64,000 nucleotides of DNA from Lentinus brumalis. Lineage: Eukaryota > Basidiomycota > Agaricomycetes > Polyporales > Polyporaceae. Under the pieces are notes generated by a model. It was not told the origin of the DNA and did no database searches. It saw nothing but the letters and a program-made list of their open reading frames with translations. A program made the translations under genes and the position numbers. The stretch spans positions 186,001-250,000 of the forward strand of contig MARA01000026.1 of NCBI GenBank assembly GCA_001792895.1, written 5' to 3'. Positions 23,915 to 36,551 of the stretch are shown here, piece after piece (position 1 is the first letter of the stretch; each line of letters starts with the position of its first letter).

Positions 23915-25181
23915 ATGCCCGGACCACGCAAGCAGAGGAAGAAGAAACAGGACAAGAGGGATAAGAAGGCTCCAGCCACCACCCACGACAACTCTGTCAA
24001 CCCAACGGCGCCGACAGTACCTCCACATTCCGAGCCATCCGATATCCCTCAGGATTATCCTCCAACACCTCCCACTCAGCCTTTACAAGAACTGCAACAT
24101 TGTGCGGAAGTGTATCCAAACGTCACACAAATCCAGGAGGCCGCAGAGCAGCCCGTATACCCCCAATACCATCCGTATTCTCCAGGAGAGGAAGCATCAC
24201 TCATACCCCCGCACTACTCAAGACGCCTTTTATACACGACCCTGGCAACGGTCCGCGCGTCAAAGACGTGCGAGCCTTCCTGTCATCACGTCTCGCCACT
24301 CCTCCGTCGGTCGACGATCCTCTATGTGCAGAGTTCGCAGAAGAGGCCGTCGCAGAGATGCTCTGCAGCGTCCTCCCGGAGGAGACTGCTTTTGTGCGTG
24401 CTCTATTGCTGGACATCGGGGCTGACTTTGAACGACCTCGATGGTCGTGCAGATCTTGTGGTACAACAAGAGCCGGCGGATGTCGCGAATATGTCCTGCA
24501 TGCCAACGACTGTACCGGCTTGGGGATGTTCTCCCCGAACACCTCTCGAATGGAGACACGGAGGAGCGCATCGAGCAGAACGCATCACCGTTCTTGGCGA
24601 GGGAGCAGGAGCTCAGTGGACTGTGTGAGTGGTTCTATCCCATCTATTCTTTCTGCTCCGCAAGATTCTATGTCGCCCTTCCGCTTGCTGCCCAACTCCT
24701 TCCATACGTATACGAGGCGCTCACCTTGCACGCGCCCGCGCTCTCGCACTTGACAGGCTCGCCGGTTTGCTTCATCCTAGCAGCGTACAACTACCCCGGG
24801 GCGATTCGCTCGACGTGGGGCCGGATGGCCGAAGAGCTCGACGACGCGACATGGGACCTGCTCGATGGCCCTGGGCAGGGCGCGCCAGTGGATGACATGG
24901 GCCTTGGCATGCTTGTCAAGATGACGCGGTGCCATGACCTCGGGCTCGGGCAGCTGTTCTTCCCGGACCTCGACCTCGAGTCGGACGCGACGTGCCATGA
25001 GGCGGACTCCGAGTCGGACGAGAGCGAGCGCGAGGACAGGCGCAGGGGGAAGGAGAAGGAGAAGTGGAAGGAGGGCGGCGACGAGGATGAGACGGTCAAG
25101 ATGAAAGCCGAGGATGGGTTCGTGGTACAGTTGGAGCGGCTAGGCTTGGAGGCTGGCGGAGAGCCTGAGATCGCTGCCTGA
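23915..25181 (+). CDS. Conserved fungal protein of unknown function
   Basis: I do not recognise a function. Exon 1 starts at 23,915 with a basic, then Pro-rich N-terminus (MPGPRKQRKKKQDKRDKK). The middle exon (about 24,150-24,393) carries RVKDVRAFLSSRLATPPSVD. The last part from 24,453 carries a conserved-looking segment ILWYNKSRRMSRICPACQRL with a CxxC pair, then LCSPVCFIL if 24,625-24,756 is spliced out. That 132-nt segment has perfect GTGAGT/TGACAG ends but is also open in frame, so both isoforms are possible. The C-terminus is acidic (ESDESEREDRR) and ends at 25,181. The exon 1 to 2 junction is unresolved. Confidence 0.65.
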
Positions 25182-26900
25182 GCGGGCTTGTACTGATAGC
25201 ATCCCCAGGCCCGTGTCCTTCAATGACTTTACGGACATTGGGGATGTTCTTATGAGATTCAAGCACTCCGAAACACTACTGTCGGCTTGCCCCTCTCCCG
25301 CACGTCGAGAAACGAGACGCCGGTCGAGAATACAGGAAGCGCCCAAGACGCGCTGGTCACTGTCACCATCGCGATCGGTCACACATCACGTCACTCCAGG
25401 TAGAGGAGGAGCCGCCTTTCGCTGCCTTTCGCGCGCTTGGCCTTCTTTACTGCCAACCTTGTTTCACTTTCTGCGGACTACAAATGCAATGGTGGTAAGC
25501 GGACAGCGATGGATAAGTAGAGGGCCTTAACTTGTGAGTGGTCGGCCTGCTCACACGGGTGATTCAGACTGATGCGACAACAATTAATGACTGCTGACTT
25601 AATTTTTTAAATAAGTAATCCACAGACGGCCTCAGTTGATATGACGCAGAGACGTCCTCACGAGCTCAAGTCGGTTTGGCACGGTTGAAGCGCTCACGCA
25701 CCGAGGTATGTATCCACTGCCACTGGCCAGTTACTTGAAACTTCTAGACGTGTTCGGCAGCTCGTGATACTTATTATGTGTTCACAGAGACTCGCACCCA
25801 TCGTGCACTCGAAATTGCTACTTCACGTGCTATCAATGCTTCTACGCAGTTGAAGTTGCACGTTGGGCTTAGTCTAAACCCGGCAATATGGTATGGCTCA
25901 CACAGGATTCTCGGACCCGCCCATGTGTGAACATCATCTCGTCGCAGAGGGTGGAGTCCGGACGGTCGCAGCACGGTATAGGCTCAAGTTGTATTCCACG
26001 GCCGTGGGCCACAAGGTTCCCGCAGCAGGACTTTTACTGCTTTGTGACGCGGCCGTGGGAGCGGTACATCTCGGGAAGCTCAAGCTAAAATATGGCCGGT
26101 GAGTGCAATGACGAGCGGCTAGCTCTCGACGCTATTCTGGATAGCGCTAACAATGTACGTTCTCACCAGACACGGCAGGATCTTAAGGCTTTGGGTCCTG
26201 CTTCGATCGTGCCATCTCCGGGCCTGGGACGCATGCCCGAGGCCGGAGCTCGAGCTCGAACCACATCGCCGTTTCTGGTGACCCCACCCAGAGCCCCTGC
26301 GATTTGGACCTGCCAAGGTAAACCACCACCATCTCGTCCCATACACATCCGTAAATCAGAGTCTTGGCCTACCACAGGGACCTACAATCGCACGAACGTC
26401 AACTTGGCGTGTCGTTTTCCTTTTTCCTTGTGCCATAGCAGTGCAGCGGTCTGCGCGGTGTACGCCTGCATGTCCGAAGATAGAGCTTCAGACTCAAGCT
26501 GTGCACTCTCACCAAGAACCTCTCGCTCGCCGTTGCCGAAGACCAGCATCCTGGTATATCCCCATACTACCGCTCCACCCGTTCGTTCCTTGACATGGCA
26601 GCCCCACCGTGGCAATGGAGCTGTGGTTGAGGTCGCAGGAACTGGGTGCGGCCCGCTACCGCCTTGTTCCATCTGCAATGCCGCCCGCAGCCGAGGACTC
26701 GACGCGCCCGCCCATGCCTCCGTTTCTCATGAACGCGCCCTTCGCCTGGTGGACGTGTCGCGTAAATAAGTCCGGAACATGTCGCTCTGGGTACCCGCTC
26801 TACGGTCTTGGTCGCCCGCCGTGCTTCATTGGCCCGCCGACCATCACAGACCGACACACCGACGCTATGGACTAACTTCTATATCCCATGGCGTCGGCCA
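25182..26900. other. Intergenic region upstream of the manganese peroxidase
   Basis: This 1.7-kb stretch shows no convincing gene. It contains an AT-rich patch (25,587-25,625, ACTTAATTTTTTAAATAAG) and small overlapping frames near 25,890-26,100 and 26,090-26,770 that I could not assign. The distal part probably acts as promoter of the peroxidase gene. Confidence 0.4.
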
Positions 26901-26920
26901 GTCCATTCACGCAATGTGAA

Positions 26921-26927
26921 TGCGCGC
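26921..26927 (+). promoter_or_regulatory. Possible metal-response element of the Mn-peroxidase promoter
   Basis: TGCGCGC fits the TGCRCNC consensus described upstream of Mn-regulated peroxidase genes. It lies 182 bp before the start codon and close to an inverted CCAAT (ATTGG, about 26,934). The match is short, so it is suggestive only. Confidence 0.35.
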
Positions 26928-27024
26928 TCGGCGATTGGCCGACCTCTTGGTTTTGGGGTCGACCTACCAAGGGTATAAGCTGGACGACACTGCAGGTAGC
27001 CAATTTTGCATGCGGACGAGGACG

Positions 27025-27030
27025 TATAAA
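27025..27030 (+). promoter_or_regulatory. TATA box of the Mn-peroxidase gene
   Basis: TATAAA lies 78 bp upstream of the ATG at 27,103, with a CCAAT box at 27,000-27,004. This spacing is usual for secreted peroxidase genes. Confidence 0.7.
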
Positions 27031-27102
27031 GAGGCTGGTACGACGGCCAGCAAGATTCAGGACACCTACCTCCTCCTCAGCTGTTCATCTCCTTCTCGGA
27101 CA

Positions 27103-28560
<1,458 letters not shown>

Positions 28561-28974
28561 ATATTCACCGACTAGACTTGTTGGCGCTCTTGAAGGGTTC
28601 TGAAGTTCTCCCTGACGTCTCGTGTATATATGAGTAAACCCGTATCCAACCTGCTTCTCTATATCTGCCTGGAGCTTGTTCTCAAGTTAATCCCAACTGG
28701 CACGCAGGGGAAGCTCATGTACCCCGCCCAAGAGGACCTAGTGTCTTGGCCTTGGACGACACAAATGCCATGAAGAGGAACATGTACTATGATTCCTGGG
28801 AAGAGCCTTCAAAACACAGATCCACACACAAACCGCGCGACAACCCCAAGACTTCACTGGCTGATAACCGGTCAACTGCCAACCTCCTTCGCCGACGCAG
28901 CTGTCGGGCAAAAGCAACCTCAAGATAGTGCACTCAGCTGGTTGACATAAACGGTTGACGTACCCAGACATCCA

Positions 28975-29962
28975 TCAATCCCTTCCACGACCTCGTCGAG
29001 CAGCTACTACAGCCTTCTCCGCGAACCAAATCGCAGACATGACACCCGTCCAGTAGACGACCGCCTGAAATGCGGCATGAGCAAGGGTCAGGTCCACAAT
29101 TGGAGCGACCAGCATCAAGAGGCCGCCGAGGATGTAAGCTCCGAAGACTGTGAGCTGTCGTTCAATCAAAAGCGCGGTGAGGCTGCCCATCATCATACCC
29201 ATCAACGAGCGAAGTAAATCCAGGAAGAGCGGCACTCACTAGCTCACCGCACCGAAGGCCAGAGAGAGCCGGGGTCCAAAGACGGTAGCGATGGTGCGCT
29301 GGCCAACTGCCGCGTCGGCGTCCATATCGACAACAGCCCCGAGCGCGTGCACGCCCGCTGTGCAGAGGCCCAGGATATGGCCCTTCAGCGTGAGCATCCT
29401 TCGGTCGAGACGGCCGCCACCAGCTTTGTATCCTGCAAGATAGGCGAGGTCGATGATGACGCCATTAGACAGAGAGTCGAAGAATGGCTGCTCCTTGAGG
29501 CGGAAGGGCGGTGCGGAGTATTGCCAGGACAAGAACAGCAGCAGCGAGACCACGGCGACGTTGGATCGTCTGCCCGAGGTAAAAGAGGTAGCCAGTATCA
29601 CGGCGGTCGCGACCCATGCCGCAAGCGTGACGACAGCGTGGTAGTTCGGATCGAGTATGGTGCCCTCAAGGCCATCTATCTTCTTGCGAGCATTGCGGGT
29701 GTCAGTCTCGAAATCGTAGACGTCGTTGACACCGAAAACAACTAACGATAACAAGGATCAGCTTGGAGTTGTCATGCATAGCAAGGTCCTTACTGAGAGC
29801 CAGCGGGAATGACAGCGAAAGCAGTTGGAGGATAACGGCTCGCTTCCTCAGGAGAGATGTGAAAGCCTCCGGTGAATGAACCAGCCCAATCGCATACAGG
29901 ATGGGTCCAAAAAACCAGCCTACAGGCCGGCTAGTTCGAAGGAGTACCTTGAAGCTCTCCAT
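28975..29962 (-). CDS. UbiA-family prenyltransferase, left copy
   Basis: There are three exons, 29,794-29,962, 29,240-29,741 and 28,975-29,182, giving 292 aa with closed phases. This is an integral membrane prenyltransferase with the two Asp-rich Mg-diphosphate motifs: NDVYDFETD (NDxxDxxxD) and DMDADAAVGQRT (DxxxD). There are eight or nine hydrophobic stretches. The NDVYDxxxDxxNxRK pattern is closest to the lycopene-elongase/CrtEb-like and related UbiA branch, so a carotenoid, quinone or terpenoid acceptor is conceivable, but the substrate cannot be inferred. The apparent in-frame stops at about 29,232-29,240 lie inside a 57-nt intron (GTGAGT to GGGCAG). The mirror copy is at 49,745-50,732. 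Confidence 0.9.
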
Positions 29963-30175
29963 GTCGTGGTTTGGCCATCCAGACGCGGGATAGTAGTGAA
30001 GGAACGTCGTTCCAAGCAGGCGTGTACATACGTGGCAAGCGTGATCACGATCACATGACCGTAACGCGTCCGGACATGATAAGTAGTACTTAAGTACAAG
30101 GTACTTTGAGGCCTCTGTACAATCCTAGACCGGTATAAAACGTACTTTACATCGCTCATGTATACGTAAACGTCT

Positions 30176-30788
30176 TCAGAACACCAAGCCGTATACAACG
30201 CCCATGACCACCCCCGCGGCACCCAGACCCGAGTTAGCCATCCTGCTGGCCCCATTCTTCGGGATGTGCGTGACCTGCACGGCGAAGGCCTTGTCACTCA
30301 CAGTCTCAGTAAAGAGAGGGAGAGCCGCCGCAGTGCCCGAGGCGGAGATCACCGGCGTGCAGACCGCCACGCCGTCCTTGATCCCGCAATCTACCTGCGC
30401 GCGAATTCCCTCTACGTCTTCGACTACGTGAACGAAGTCGGGTCCCTCGACGAGCGTCGCTGCAGAAACCCGATCAGTTGACACGATGAGAGTTATACTC
30501 AATGGCGCGTACCAGCGGGGAAATCAGCGGACGACAGTGTGCCGCTGGCTTGTCCGGGAGAGAGGCGCCAGGTAGTATGGCTGCCGTCGACACCCAATAT
30601 GTCCGCAGACATGGCGACTGGTTCTGAGTCGGGAAGGTAAAGCGATACAATGTCGGCTTTGACGACATCTATGCCAGGTTCATGTCAGTGCTGGCGCTCC
30701 ATTTGTGTTGTATCATGGGCGACTTACAGGGAGCGAGGAGCAAGGGCACTGCCAGAGAGAGGCACGCGACGAAAGACTTGCTGGTCAT
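30176..30788 (-). CDS. Small secreted GPI-type protein 1
   Basis: There are three exons, 30,728-30,788, 30,513-30,668 and 30,176-30,459, giving 166 aa with intact phases. Exon 1 is a signal peptide (MTSKSFVACLSLAVPLLLAP). The body starts with VSLYLPD and MSADILGVDGSHTTWRLSPG, followed by EGPDFVHVVED and the Cys-containing CGIKDGVAVCT. The C-terminus ends in Gly/Ala-rich hydrophobic residues (AAGVVMGVVYGLVF), like a GPI-attachment or membrane tail. The family is common in Agaricomycete secretomes and has no assigned function. Four copies lie in this window with identical exon architecture. Confidence 0.85.
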
Positions 30789-30929
30789 GATATAGAACGA
30801 CGTAGTGCGGGAGAATGGGACTCGGGCTCTGCCGGAGGGTAGAAAAGGTAAAGGGTGCGTTGGGGAAGTCGAAGGAGCACCAAGAACAGAAGGGAGAAGA
30901 ATGAGTGACTTGTTAGCAACCTGCACCCA

Positions 30930-31560
30930 TATATATCTGGTACAGCTCAGAAGCAGTGCTCGTTCGTAACAACACAAAACGCCGGCGCAAGAGCCAAAGG
31001 AGGCCATGTAGCATCGGTCTCGCAACAAGCGGGACCGCGGTCAGCGAGAAGCGCGCTAACCAAGTTGCCAAATACGTAGGCGTTCCACCTGCCACCAGGA
31101 GAAATGCAGATGTCAAAGCCCCGATACCGCCGGAGAGTCGTAGGCCGTCCAACCAGAAACCAAAGATGCGCCCGAGACGACTGCTGCACCGGTTACCTAG
31201 TGGCAATATTTTGACGTGGGCGCCGTAGTACTTGACTGTTCATCCAGATCGCAGCACGAGTTTGAACGTCAATACATACACAACCCTAGCGAAACAGGTT
31301 ATACAGTACTCACAGTATTACAGAGCATGTGCCAGCCTCCAGGGCAACTCGACCAATACAAAGGAGGCGACGACGCCAAGACCACCAAATTGCCCAGCCT
31401 TGAACTTGAAGCCTCCTCGTCCTGGTCATTGCTCCCGTAGCGCATGGACATCCTGATACCTTCGGGTGCAATTGGGGTACCAGTACGCGATATGTGGCGA
31501 TCTGCACCGGGAGGCTGAGAAGTGCTTCAACCTGTACGGGGCAGATCGCAACCAGTCGCA
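30930..31560 (-). other. Possible small membrane-protein gene or remnant (copy 1)
   Basis: I do not recognise the family. Minus-strand segments with splice-like edges encode hydrophobic pieces: KAGQFGGLGVVASFVLVELP (about 31,325-31,410) and GIGALTSAFLLVAGGTPTYL (about 31,070-31,130). Related but diverged sequence occurs in the corresponding positions near the other GPI-type genes (34,700-35,240 and 45,960-46,480), so it belongs to the duplicated module. The exon chain is not resolved. Confidence 0.3.
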
Positions 31561-31840
31561 CCCTGTGACCTCCTGCACGTGTAAGTATCTCCTTTACTTG
31601 TGCGGCGAAACGCTATGATTGGCACAATCGCCCACCAACGTCCAAGAGTGTGCTCCGTCCCATATGGCGCGCTCGGAGCCGAAGGATGGCGGTCGACGAA
31701 CGTGCGAGGGCGCAAATGGGCATGGGGGCGTGCGTGAGGCCTCGAGAGGAGGATAAAAGCGAGTGCATCGCATCCGGACGAACCGCTCGCAGATCTCCTT
31801 CCCCTTCCCGCGTCCTTATCAGTGATACGTTGCGGCGAGC

Positions 31841-33063
31841 ATGCAGTGCTGGGCGCACCTCCTCCGAGCGATCTCGCTCGCGACTCTTCTCCAGGCTTCG
31901 CGTTCCTCTGGGCAGAAGATCATCTTGACCAACGACGACGGGTGGGCTGTCGCGCAAATCCGTGCACAGCGCGACTCGCTGGTCTCCGCGGGCTTCAACG
32001 TGAGTCGCGATGTTGAGAGACGAGGGGTGCCCCGCTGAACCGCCGAACTTCCAGGTCGTCCTATCGGCACCTGCGGACAACCGGTCCGGGACTGGCTCGT
32101 CGAGCGCGACACCGCAACCGTTGACCCAGCCGTGCGAGTTCAACACTTGCCCGACTGGCTCTCCGGCCGAGGGTTTCAACGCGAGCGATAGTGAGTTTGT
32201 GATTGCTCGCGAGAGACCATTCTTGTGTTGACGGGCGTCCGAAACAGCGAGGTTGAACTATGTGAACGCCTTCCCGTGAGAGTTGGCACTATGTGAGGAA
32301 TGACTACATACTGATGCTATGGCAGCGTCGACGCCGTGAGGTTCGGGATCCAGACTCTCGCACCAAAGTTCTTCGGTTCTGCCCCGGACTTCATCGTGAG
32401 CGGACCTAATGTCGGGAGTAAGTCGTCGACTTTGTGACGGTGCGCATGCACACTCACCTCTGTGCAGACAACCTGGGCACCGTCACCCAGAACTCGGGTA
32501 CAGTGTAGGTCATCTTCAACAGCTCTCTGAATTTCTGACTGACGCAACGGGGTAGGGGCGCCGCATGCGAGGCAGCTAAAGAAGGTCTCCCCTCGACTGC
32601 CTTCTCCGCGGCCACGGACTCTCAGATCTCGTACACGACACTCACCTCGTCGCCGAACTCCGGGCTCACAAAGTCCGCGCTCATCTACGCCCAGCTCACG
32701 ACGAACTTCACGAGGACTCTCCTCGCGCCTGCCGCGCGCCCCGTTCTCCCCGCCGGCGTGACGCTCAACGTCAACTACGCCGCGACGACCTTCACCTCGT
32801 CCGGGACGCCGAACGGCGACTGCACGAGCGCAAGCGACTTCACGTGGGTCTTCACCCGGCTGGTGAAGAGCTCGACCGCTGTCGACGTGGAGGACTGTGG
32901 GAGCACGCGACTGCCGGACGAGGGTACTGTAGTGGGCTCCGGATGCTTCGCGAGTGTCACAGTTATGAATGCGACCAGCAAGTCGGACGTGAGCGCGAGC
33001 GTGCAGGCGCAGGTGCTCCAGAGGCTCCAGCCGAGCGGCTTGTTGACGTGCTTTACGGGGTGA
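31841..33063 (+). CDS. Secreted SurE-like phosphatase/nucleotidase 1
   Basis: There are six exons: 31,841-31,999, 32,055-32,190, 32,248-32,275, 32,326-32,417, 32,468-32,504 and 32,556-33,063. They close in phase to 319 aa. An N-terminal signal peptide is followed by the SurE core: metal-binding NDDG (ILTNDDGWA), VVLSAPADNRSGTGSS, and the SGPNVGNNLGTVTQNSGT loop that completes the metal/phosphate site. It ends with NVNYA and a C-terminal domain. SurE enzymes are divalent-metal phosphatases acting on nucleoside monophosphates and related phosphoesters. A secreted form could scavenge phosphate. The paralogue at 35,365 is inverted, and a pseudogene lies near 45,200. Confidence 0.92.
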
Positions 33064-33950
33064 AGAGACTCTGCCGAGGGCTGCAATGGACATGTATCTC
33101 TTGCTTGGTGGAGGTGGGAAAGGGGGGAGACCAATGTATACGCCGCGACTACGATTAGAGAAATTGGAGACTACATATCACACACTTACATCTACGAAAG
33201 CGCGCTGTCCGCCATCAGCACCAAGGCTTTCCGCGAAAATGGCGATGTTTCATGCTGGCGGCTCAAGACCCGGGGTTCTGTGTTCTTCCGAGGACACAAA
33301 CAATGCGAGCTCTGCGATACTATGTAGGTCAGTGAAGGCCTAACGTACCTTTCGTCACCGCTGCGACCAACGTTGCATCGCGTGAGATCGCGTGGCACAG
33401 TACGACCACCGTGAGATGAGGCGGACGGCAGAACTTACCTTAGCCGATCCAAGGGATCCGCATGGTGCAGCCAAAGATCTGGGAGCGTACCATCGAGCAG
33501 GATCGGTACTTGCAGTGGTCAGGCTCAATACCTTGCGCATATTAGGATGTCGCCGCTTGTTCAAAATACGGTGCATAAGGAGCTAATCGTTGAGAACGAC
33601 GTCGATGAGTATGGCGGAGGAGAGTATTCAGGCGCGGAGCATTGTCAGTACAGCACAAAGCAAACGTGGAGGAGGAGGTCGAGAGGACGAAGGGTACTTA
33701 AAGGAGGTCTCAATTGATCCGCTGAGCTTGGGCGCTCCGAAGCCGCCTCAGCCAAGCCTCAGCTACCAAGTTGATGTAAGTATGTAGAGCAGATGCGTTC
33801 ACGAGTTACTCGGAACGGGGGTGGACCCACGCGCCAGAACAGCAAGGCTCAGCACCTGAATGTCTTGCCGTCACCCAGCAACTCCGAGAACAAGATTGTC
33901 GATGTTCACGACATGCGGTAGTCACACGCCTGTACATCTATCGGAAGCCT
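33064..33950. other. Intergenic, nothing recognised
   Basis: About 890 bp between the converging SurE-like gene and GPI-type gene 2. There are only short overlapping frames and no family or RNA signature that I can see. Confidence 0.5.
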
Positions 33951-34566
33951 TCAGAACATCAGGCCGTACATAATGCCACTAACCACCCCCGCGACGCCCA
34001 GACTGGAGCCCGCAATCCTGCTGGCCCCGTTCTTCGGAATGCCCGTAACCTGCACCGCGAACGCTCTGTCGCTCACAGTCTGAGTCGTGACAGGGAGGGT
34101 CGCCACGACGCCCGAGCCAGAGAGCACCGCCGTGCAGACGGCCACGCCGTCCTTGATCCCACAATCCGCCTACGCATGTACGCCGTCTCCGTCCTCGACC
34201 AAGTGAACAGAGTCGGGTCCCGCGACCATCGTTGCTGCAAAAAGGACGTCATTCGTGCATGATGGAAAAAAGCTGTGATGCATAATGATCATGCGTACCG
34301 ACGGCGAAGTCAGTGATCAAGAGCGTGCCGCTGGGTTGTCCGGGGGAGAGGCGCCAGGTAGTTTGGCTGCCGTCGACACCCAGTATATCCGCAGACATGG
34401 CTAACCCGGGTGTGTCGGGAACGAAGAGCGACACGATGTCTGCGTTAACGACAACTATCCAAGGTGATGTTAGTACTGGCGGTCGACATAAAGCATCGAC
34501 AGACAACTCACATGGAGCGAGAAGGAGGGGAAGAGAGAGGCATGCGACGAGGGACTGGCTGAACAT
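33951..34566 (-). pseudogene. Small secreted GPI-type protein 2, nonsense-mutated
   Basis: The exon architecture is the same as in the other copies: 34,512-34,566, 34,299-34,454 and 33,951-34,234. Signal peptide MFSQSLVACLSLPLLLAP and body MSADILGVDGSQTTWRLSPG are intact. In exon 3 the codon at 34,170-34,172 is TAG where copy 3 has CAG (a Gln just before ADCGIK), a C-to-T change on the coding strand. Everything after the stop remains in frame to the natural end (GVVSGIMYGLMF), so the inactivation is recent. A truncated 100-odd-residue product lacking the Cys-rich half and tail would result. The DNA matches copy 3 into the 5' untranslated region. Confidence 0.85.
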
Positions 34567-34699
34567 GTTGTCGAAGGGAAGTGACGTGTCCTCTGCAGCT
34601 GCAAGGAGAAAGCGCAACCGGTGCGGCGTGAAAGGTCGAAAGAGCACGAACGAAAAGAAGAGGAAGCCGGATGAATCCACCGTGATAAACCAGCACTCA

Positions 34700-35240
34700 C
34701 CCTACTATATACCTGGCACATGCTGCGGCAGCAACAGAAGTCGCAGATGCGCCCGGGAGAGCCGCAATGACACCGGAGATCGCAGGGCGTCCGGTGAAAG
34801 CTGCAAGAGAGTCACTCAAGACTCCTGCGGCGTCTCTCGCATTATGGCAAGAGCGCCCTACCAATGCATTTCTAGATCGCAGCACGACTCTGAACGTCAA
34901 TGCGTCAGCACACAACCTGAGTTGCAGATAAAACTCACATACAGCGGATGTTCATGCCAGCATACGCCACCTCGCCGAAGAACAAGCCAAACGGTGCGAT
35001 GACGGCAAGACCGTCGGATGTCCGGTAATCCGGAAGGGGAAACTTGGTCACCCGCGATTCTCGCCATATTGCTCCCGTGTGTAGCGATCTGTACTGGCTT
35101 CGAAGCTTGCTATCAGGAATCAGCCTCCGCGAGCCCACCCACTCAGAGCTCAAGGCCGTGTATGTCGGGCAACAGCCTCGCCATCCTGTGACCTTCGCCA
35201 CACTTCTCCGTATCCAGCGCGACTGCGTGGTAAGTATCCA
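34700..35240 (-). other. Possible small membrane-protein gene or remnant (copy 2)
   Basis: The segment encodes RTSDGLAVIAPFGLFFGEVA (about 34,990-35,060) and, after splice-like sites, TGRPAISGVIAALPGASATS (about 34,740-34,800). It corresponds to the segments upstream of GPI-type genes 1 and 3. DNA similarity with the copy at 45,960-46,480 is high. No family was recognised and the exon chain is uncertain. Confidence 0.3.
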
Positions 35241-35364
35241 CGGGCTTCGACGTGCGTCGCGACCTACCAGAGTACGCGTAGGCAAGTGCGCTCCGAGTCC
35301 GCCTACTGGGGTATGCTCGCTTTGAATACCCAGATGATACATAGTCATGACATGCGCCGCGTTC

Positions 35365-36551
35365 TCAATCCAGACACGCCAGAGGCAGACTCTGCAGCCG
35401 ATCAAACACCTGCCCTTGGAGCGTCGAGTTGACATCGAGCTTGTCCGACGCGCTGATCACGGACACGCTGGCGTAGCACCCCGCGTTCACCACTTTGGAC
35501 TCCGAGGGAAGGTGGTCCGAGCCGCAGGTCTCGGAGTCCGTCTCGAAGATGTTCCACACGAGCCGCGAGAACACCCACTTGTAGCGCGCGGACGTCGGGC
35601 AGCTGTCGATCGCGGCGTAGTTGACGTTCACGATCACCCCGGGAGGGAGCAGGGGGCCGGGTGTGGAGGCAAGGGCGGTGACGAAGCTCGAGGTGAGGTT
35701 GGCGTAGACCTGCGCCGCGAGCGTGGACGCGGCGGTGGGGTCGGACTCGAGCGTCGTGTAGGAGACCTCAGAGCCGCTGACGCCAGAGAAAGCTGCAGCG
35801 GGAACACCATTACGAGCGGCCTCGCAGGCAGCGCCGCTGGGAGCAGCCGGTCAGCGTCTTATTGAGCCGCGGGTCAGAGGACGCACACAGTGCCCGAGAG
35901 GAGGACAACGAGTCCTAGGTTGCCTGGTAACCGTCTCAGTGACTTCGCAAGACGACTGTTTGCAGGGGACTCACTGCCAATGTTCGGGCCGCTCACCACG
36001 AAGTCGGGCTTCGCGCCGTTGAAGAACTGCGGGGCGAGCGTTTCGATGCCGTACCTGGCTGCATCGACACTGCGCTCCCGATCGAATGGTGAGGATTGAA
36101 CGCTCGGAATGACATCACACTCACGGGTATCCATTGACGTAGTTGAGACGCGCTGCAACGCAGCATGAACAGAGGGACCCGGAAGGGGAAGGGGCCAGGA
36201 CTCACGGTTTGTCGCGTTCGCGCCGATAGCGGGAGAGCCAGTGGGACATGTGTCGAACTCGCAGGGCTCAGTGAGAGGAGTGGGGGTCTTGGACAGCGAG
36301 CTCTTGCCCGACTGGTTGAGGGCTGGAGCGGACAACACCACCTATGTGCGAGAAGTCAAGCCTGAATCTTCGCGTGTCGGGTGCGCCATCGCCTCGAACA
36401 TGGCAGCAACACGCACATTGTGCCCGGCCTTCCAAAGGACGTCGAACTGCTGCCGGATTTGCGCGGTCGCCCATCCGTCGTCGTCAGAGATCACGATGTT
36501 CAAGTTAGTCGCCGCGACGAGCACAGGAAGGGCGAGAGCAAGCGCGTGCAT
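35365..36551 (-). CDS. Secreted SurE-like phosphatase/nucleotidase 2
   Basis: There are six exons: 36,417-36,551, 36,206-36,341, 36,125-36,152, 35,975-36,069, 35,887-35,923 and 35,365-35,836. They close to 300 aa, and exons 2, 3 and 5 have exactly the lengths found in SurE-like gene 1. Signal peptide MHALALALPVLVAAT. The metal motif reads DDDG (VISDDDGWA) instead of NDDG: both Asp ligands are kept but the preceding Asn is replaced. The SGPNIG loop is kept, but the following Asn-rich loop is changed (LGLVVLLSGTV). It may therefore have altered activity. It is divergent from the aminotransferase gene at 37,063. Confidence 0.9.

Noticed and set aside
29232..29240. In-frame stop codons in the left UbiA gene (and TAG in the right copy)
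   Set aside because: They first looked like nonsense mutations shared by both copies. A 57-nt GT-AG intron removes them in both genes and joins the phase exactly.
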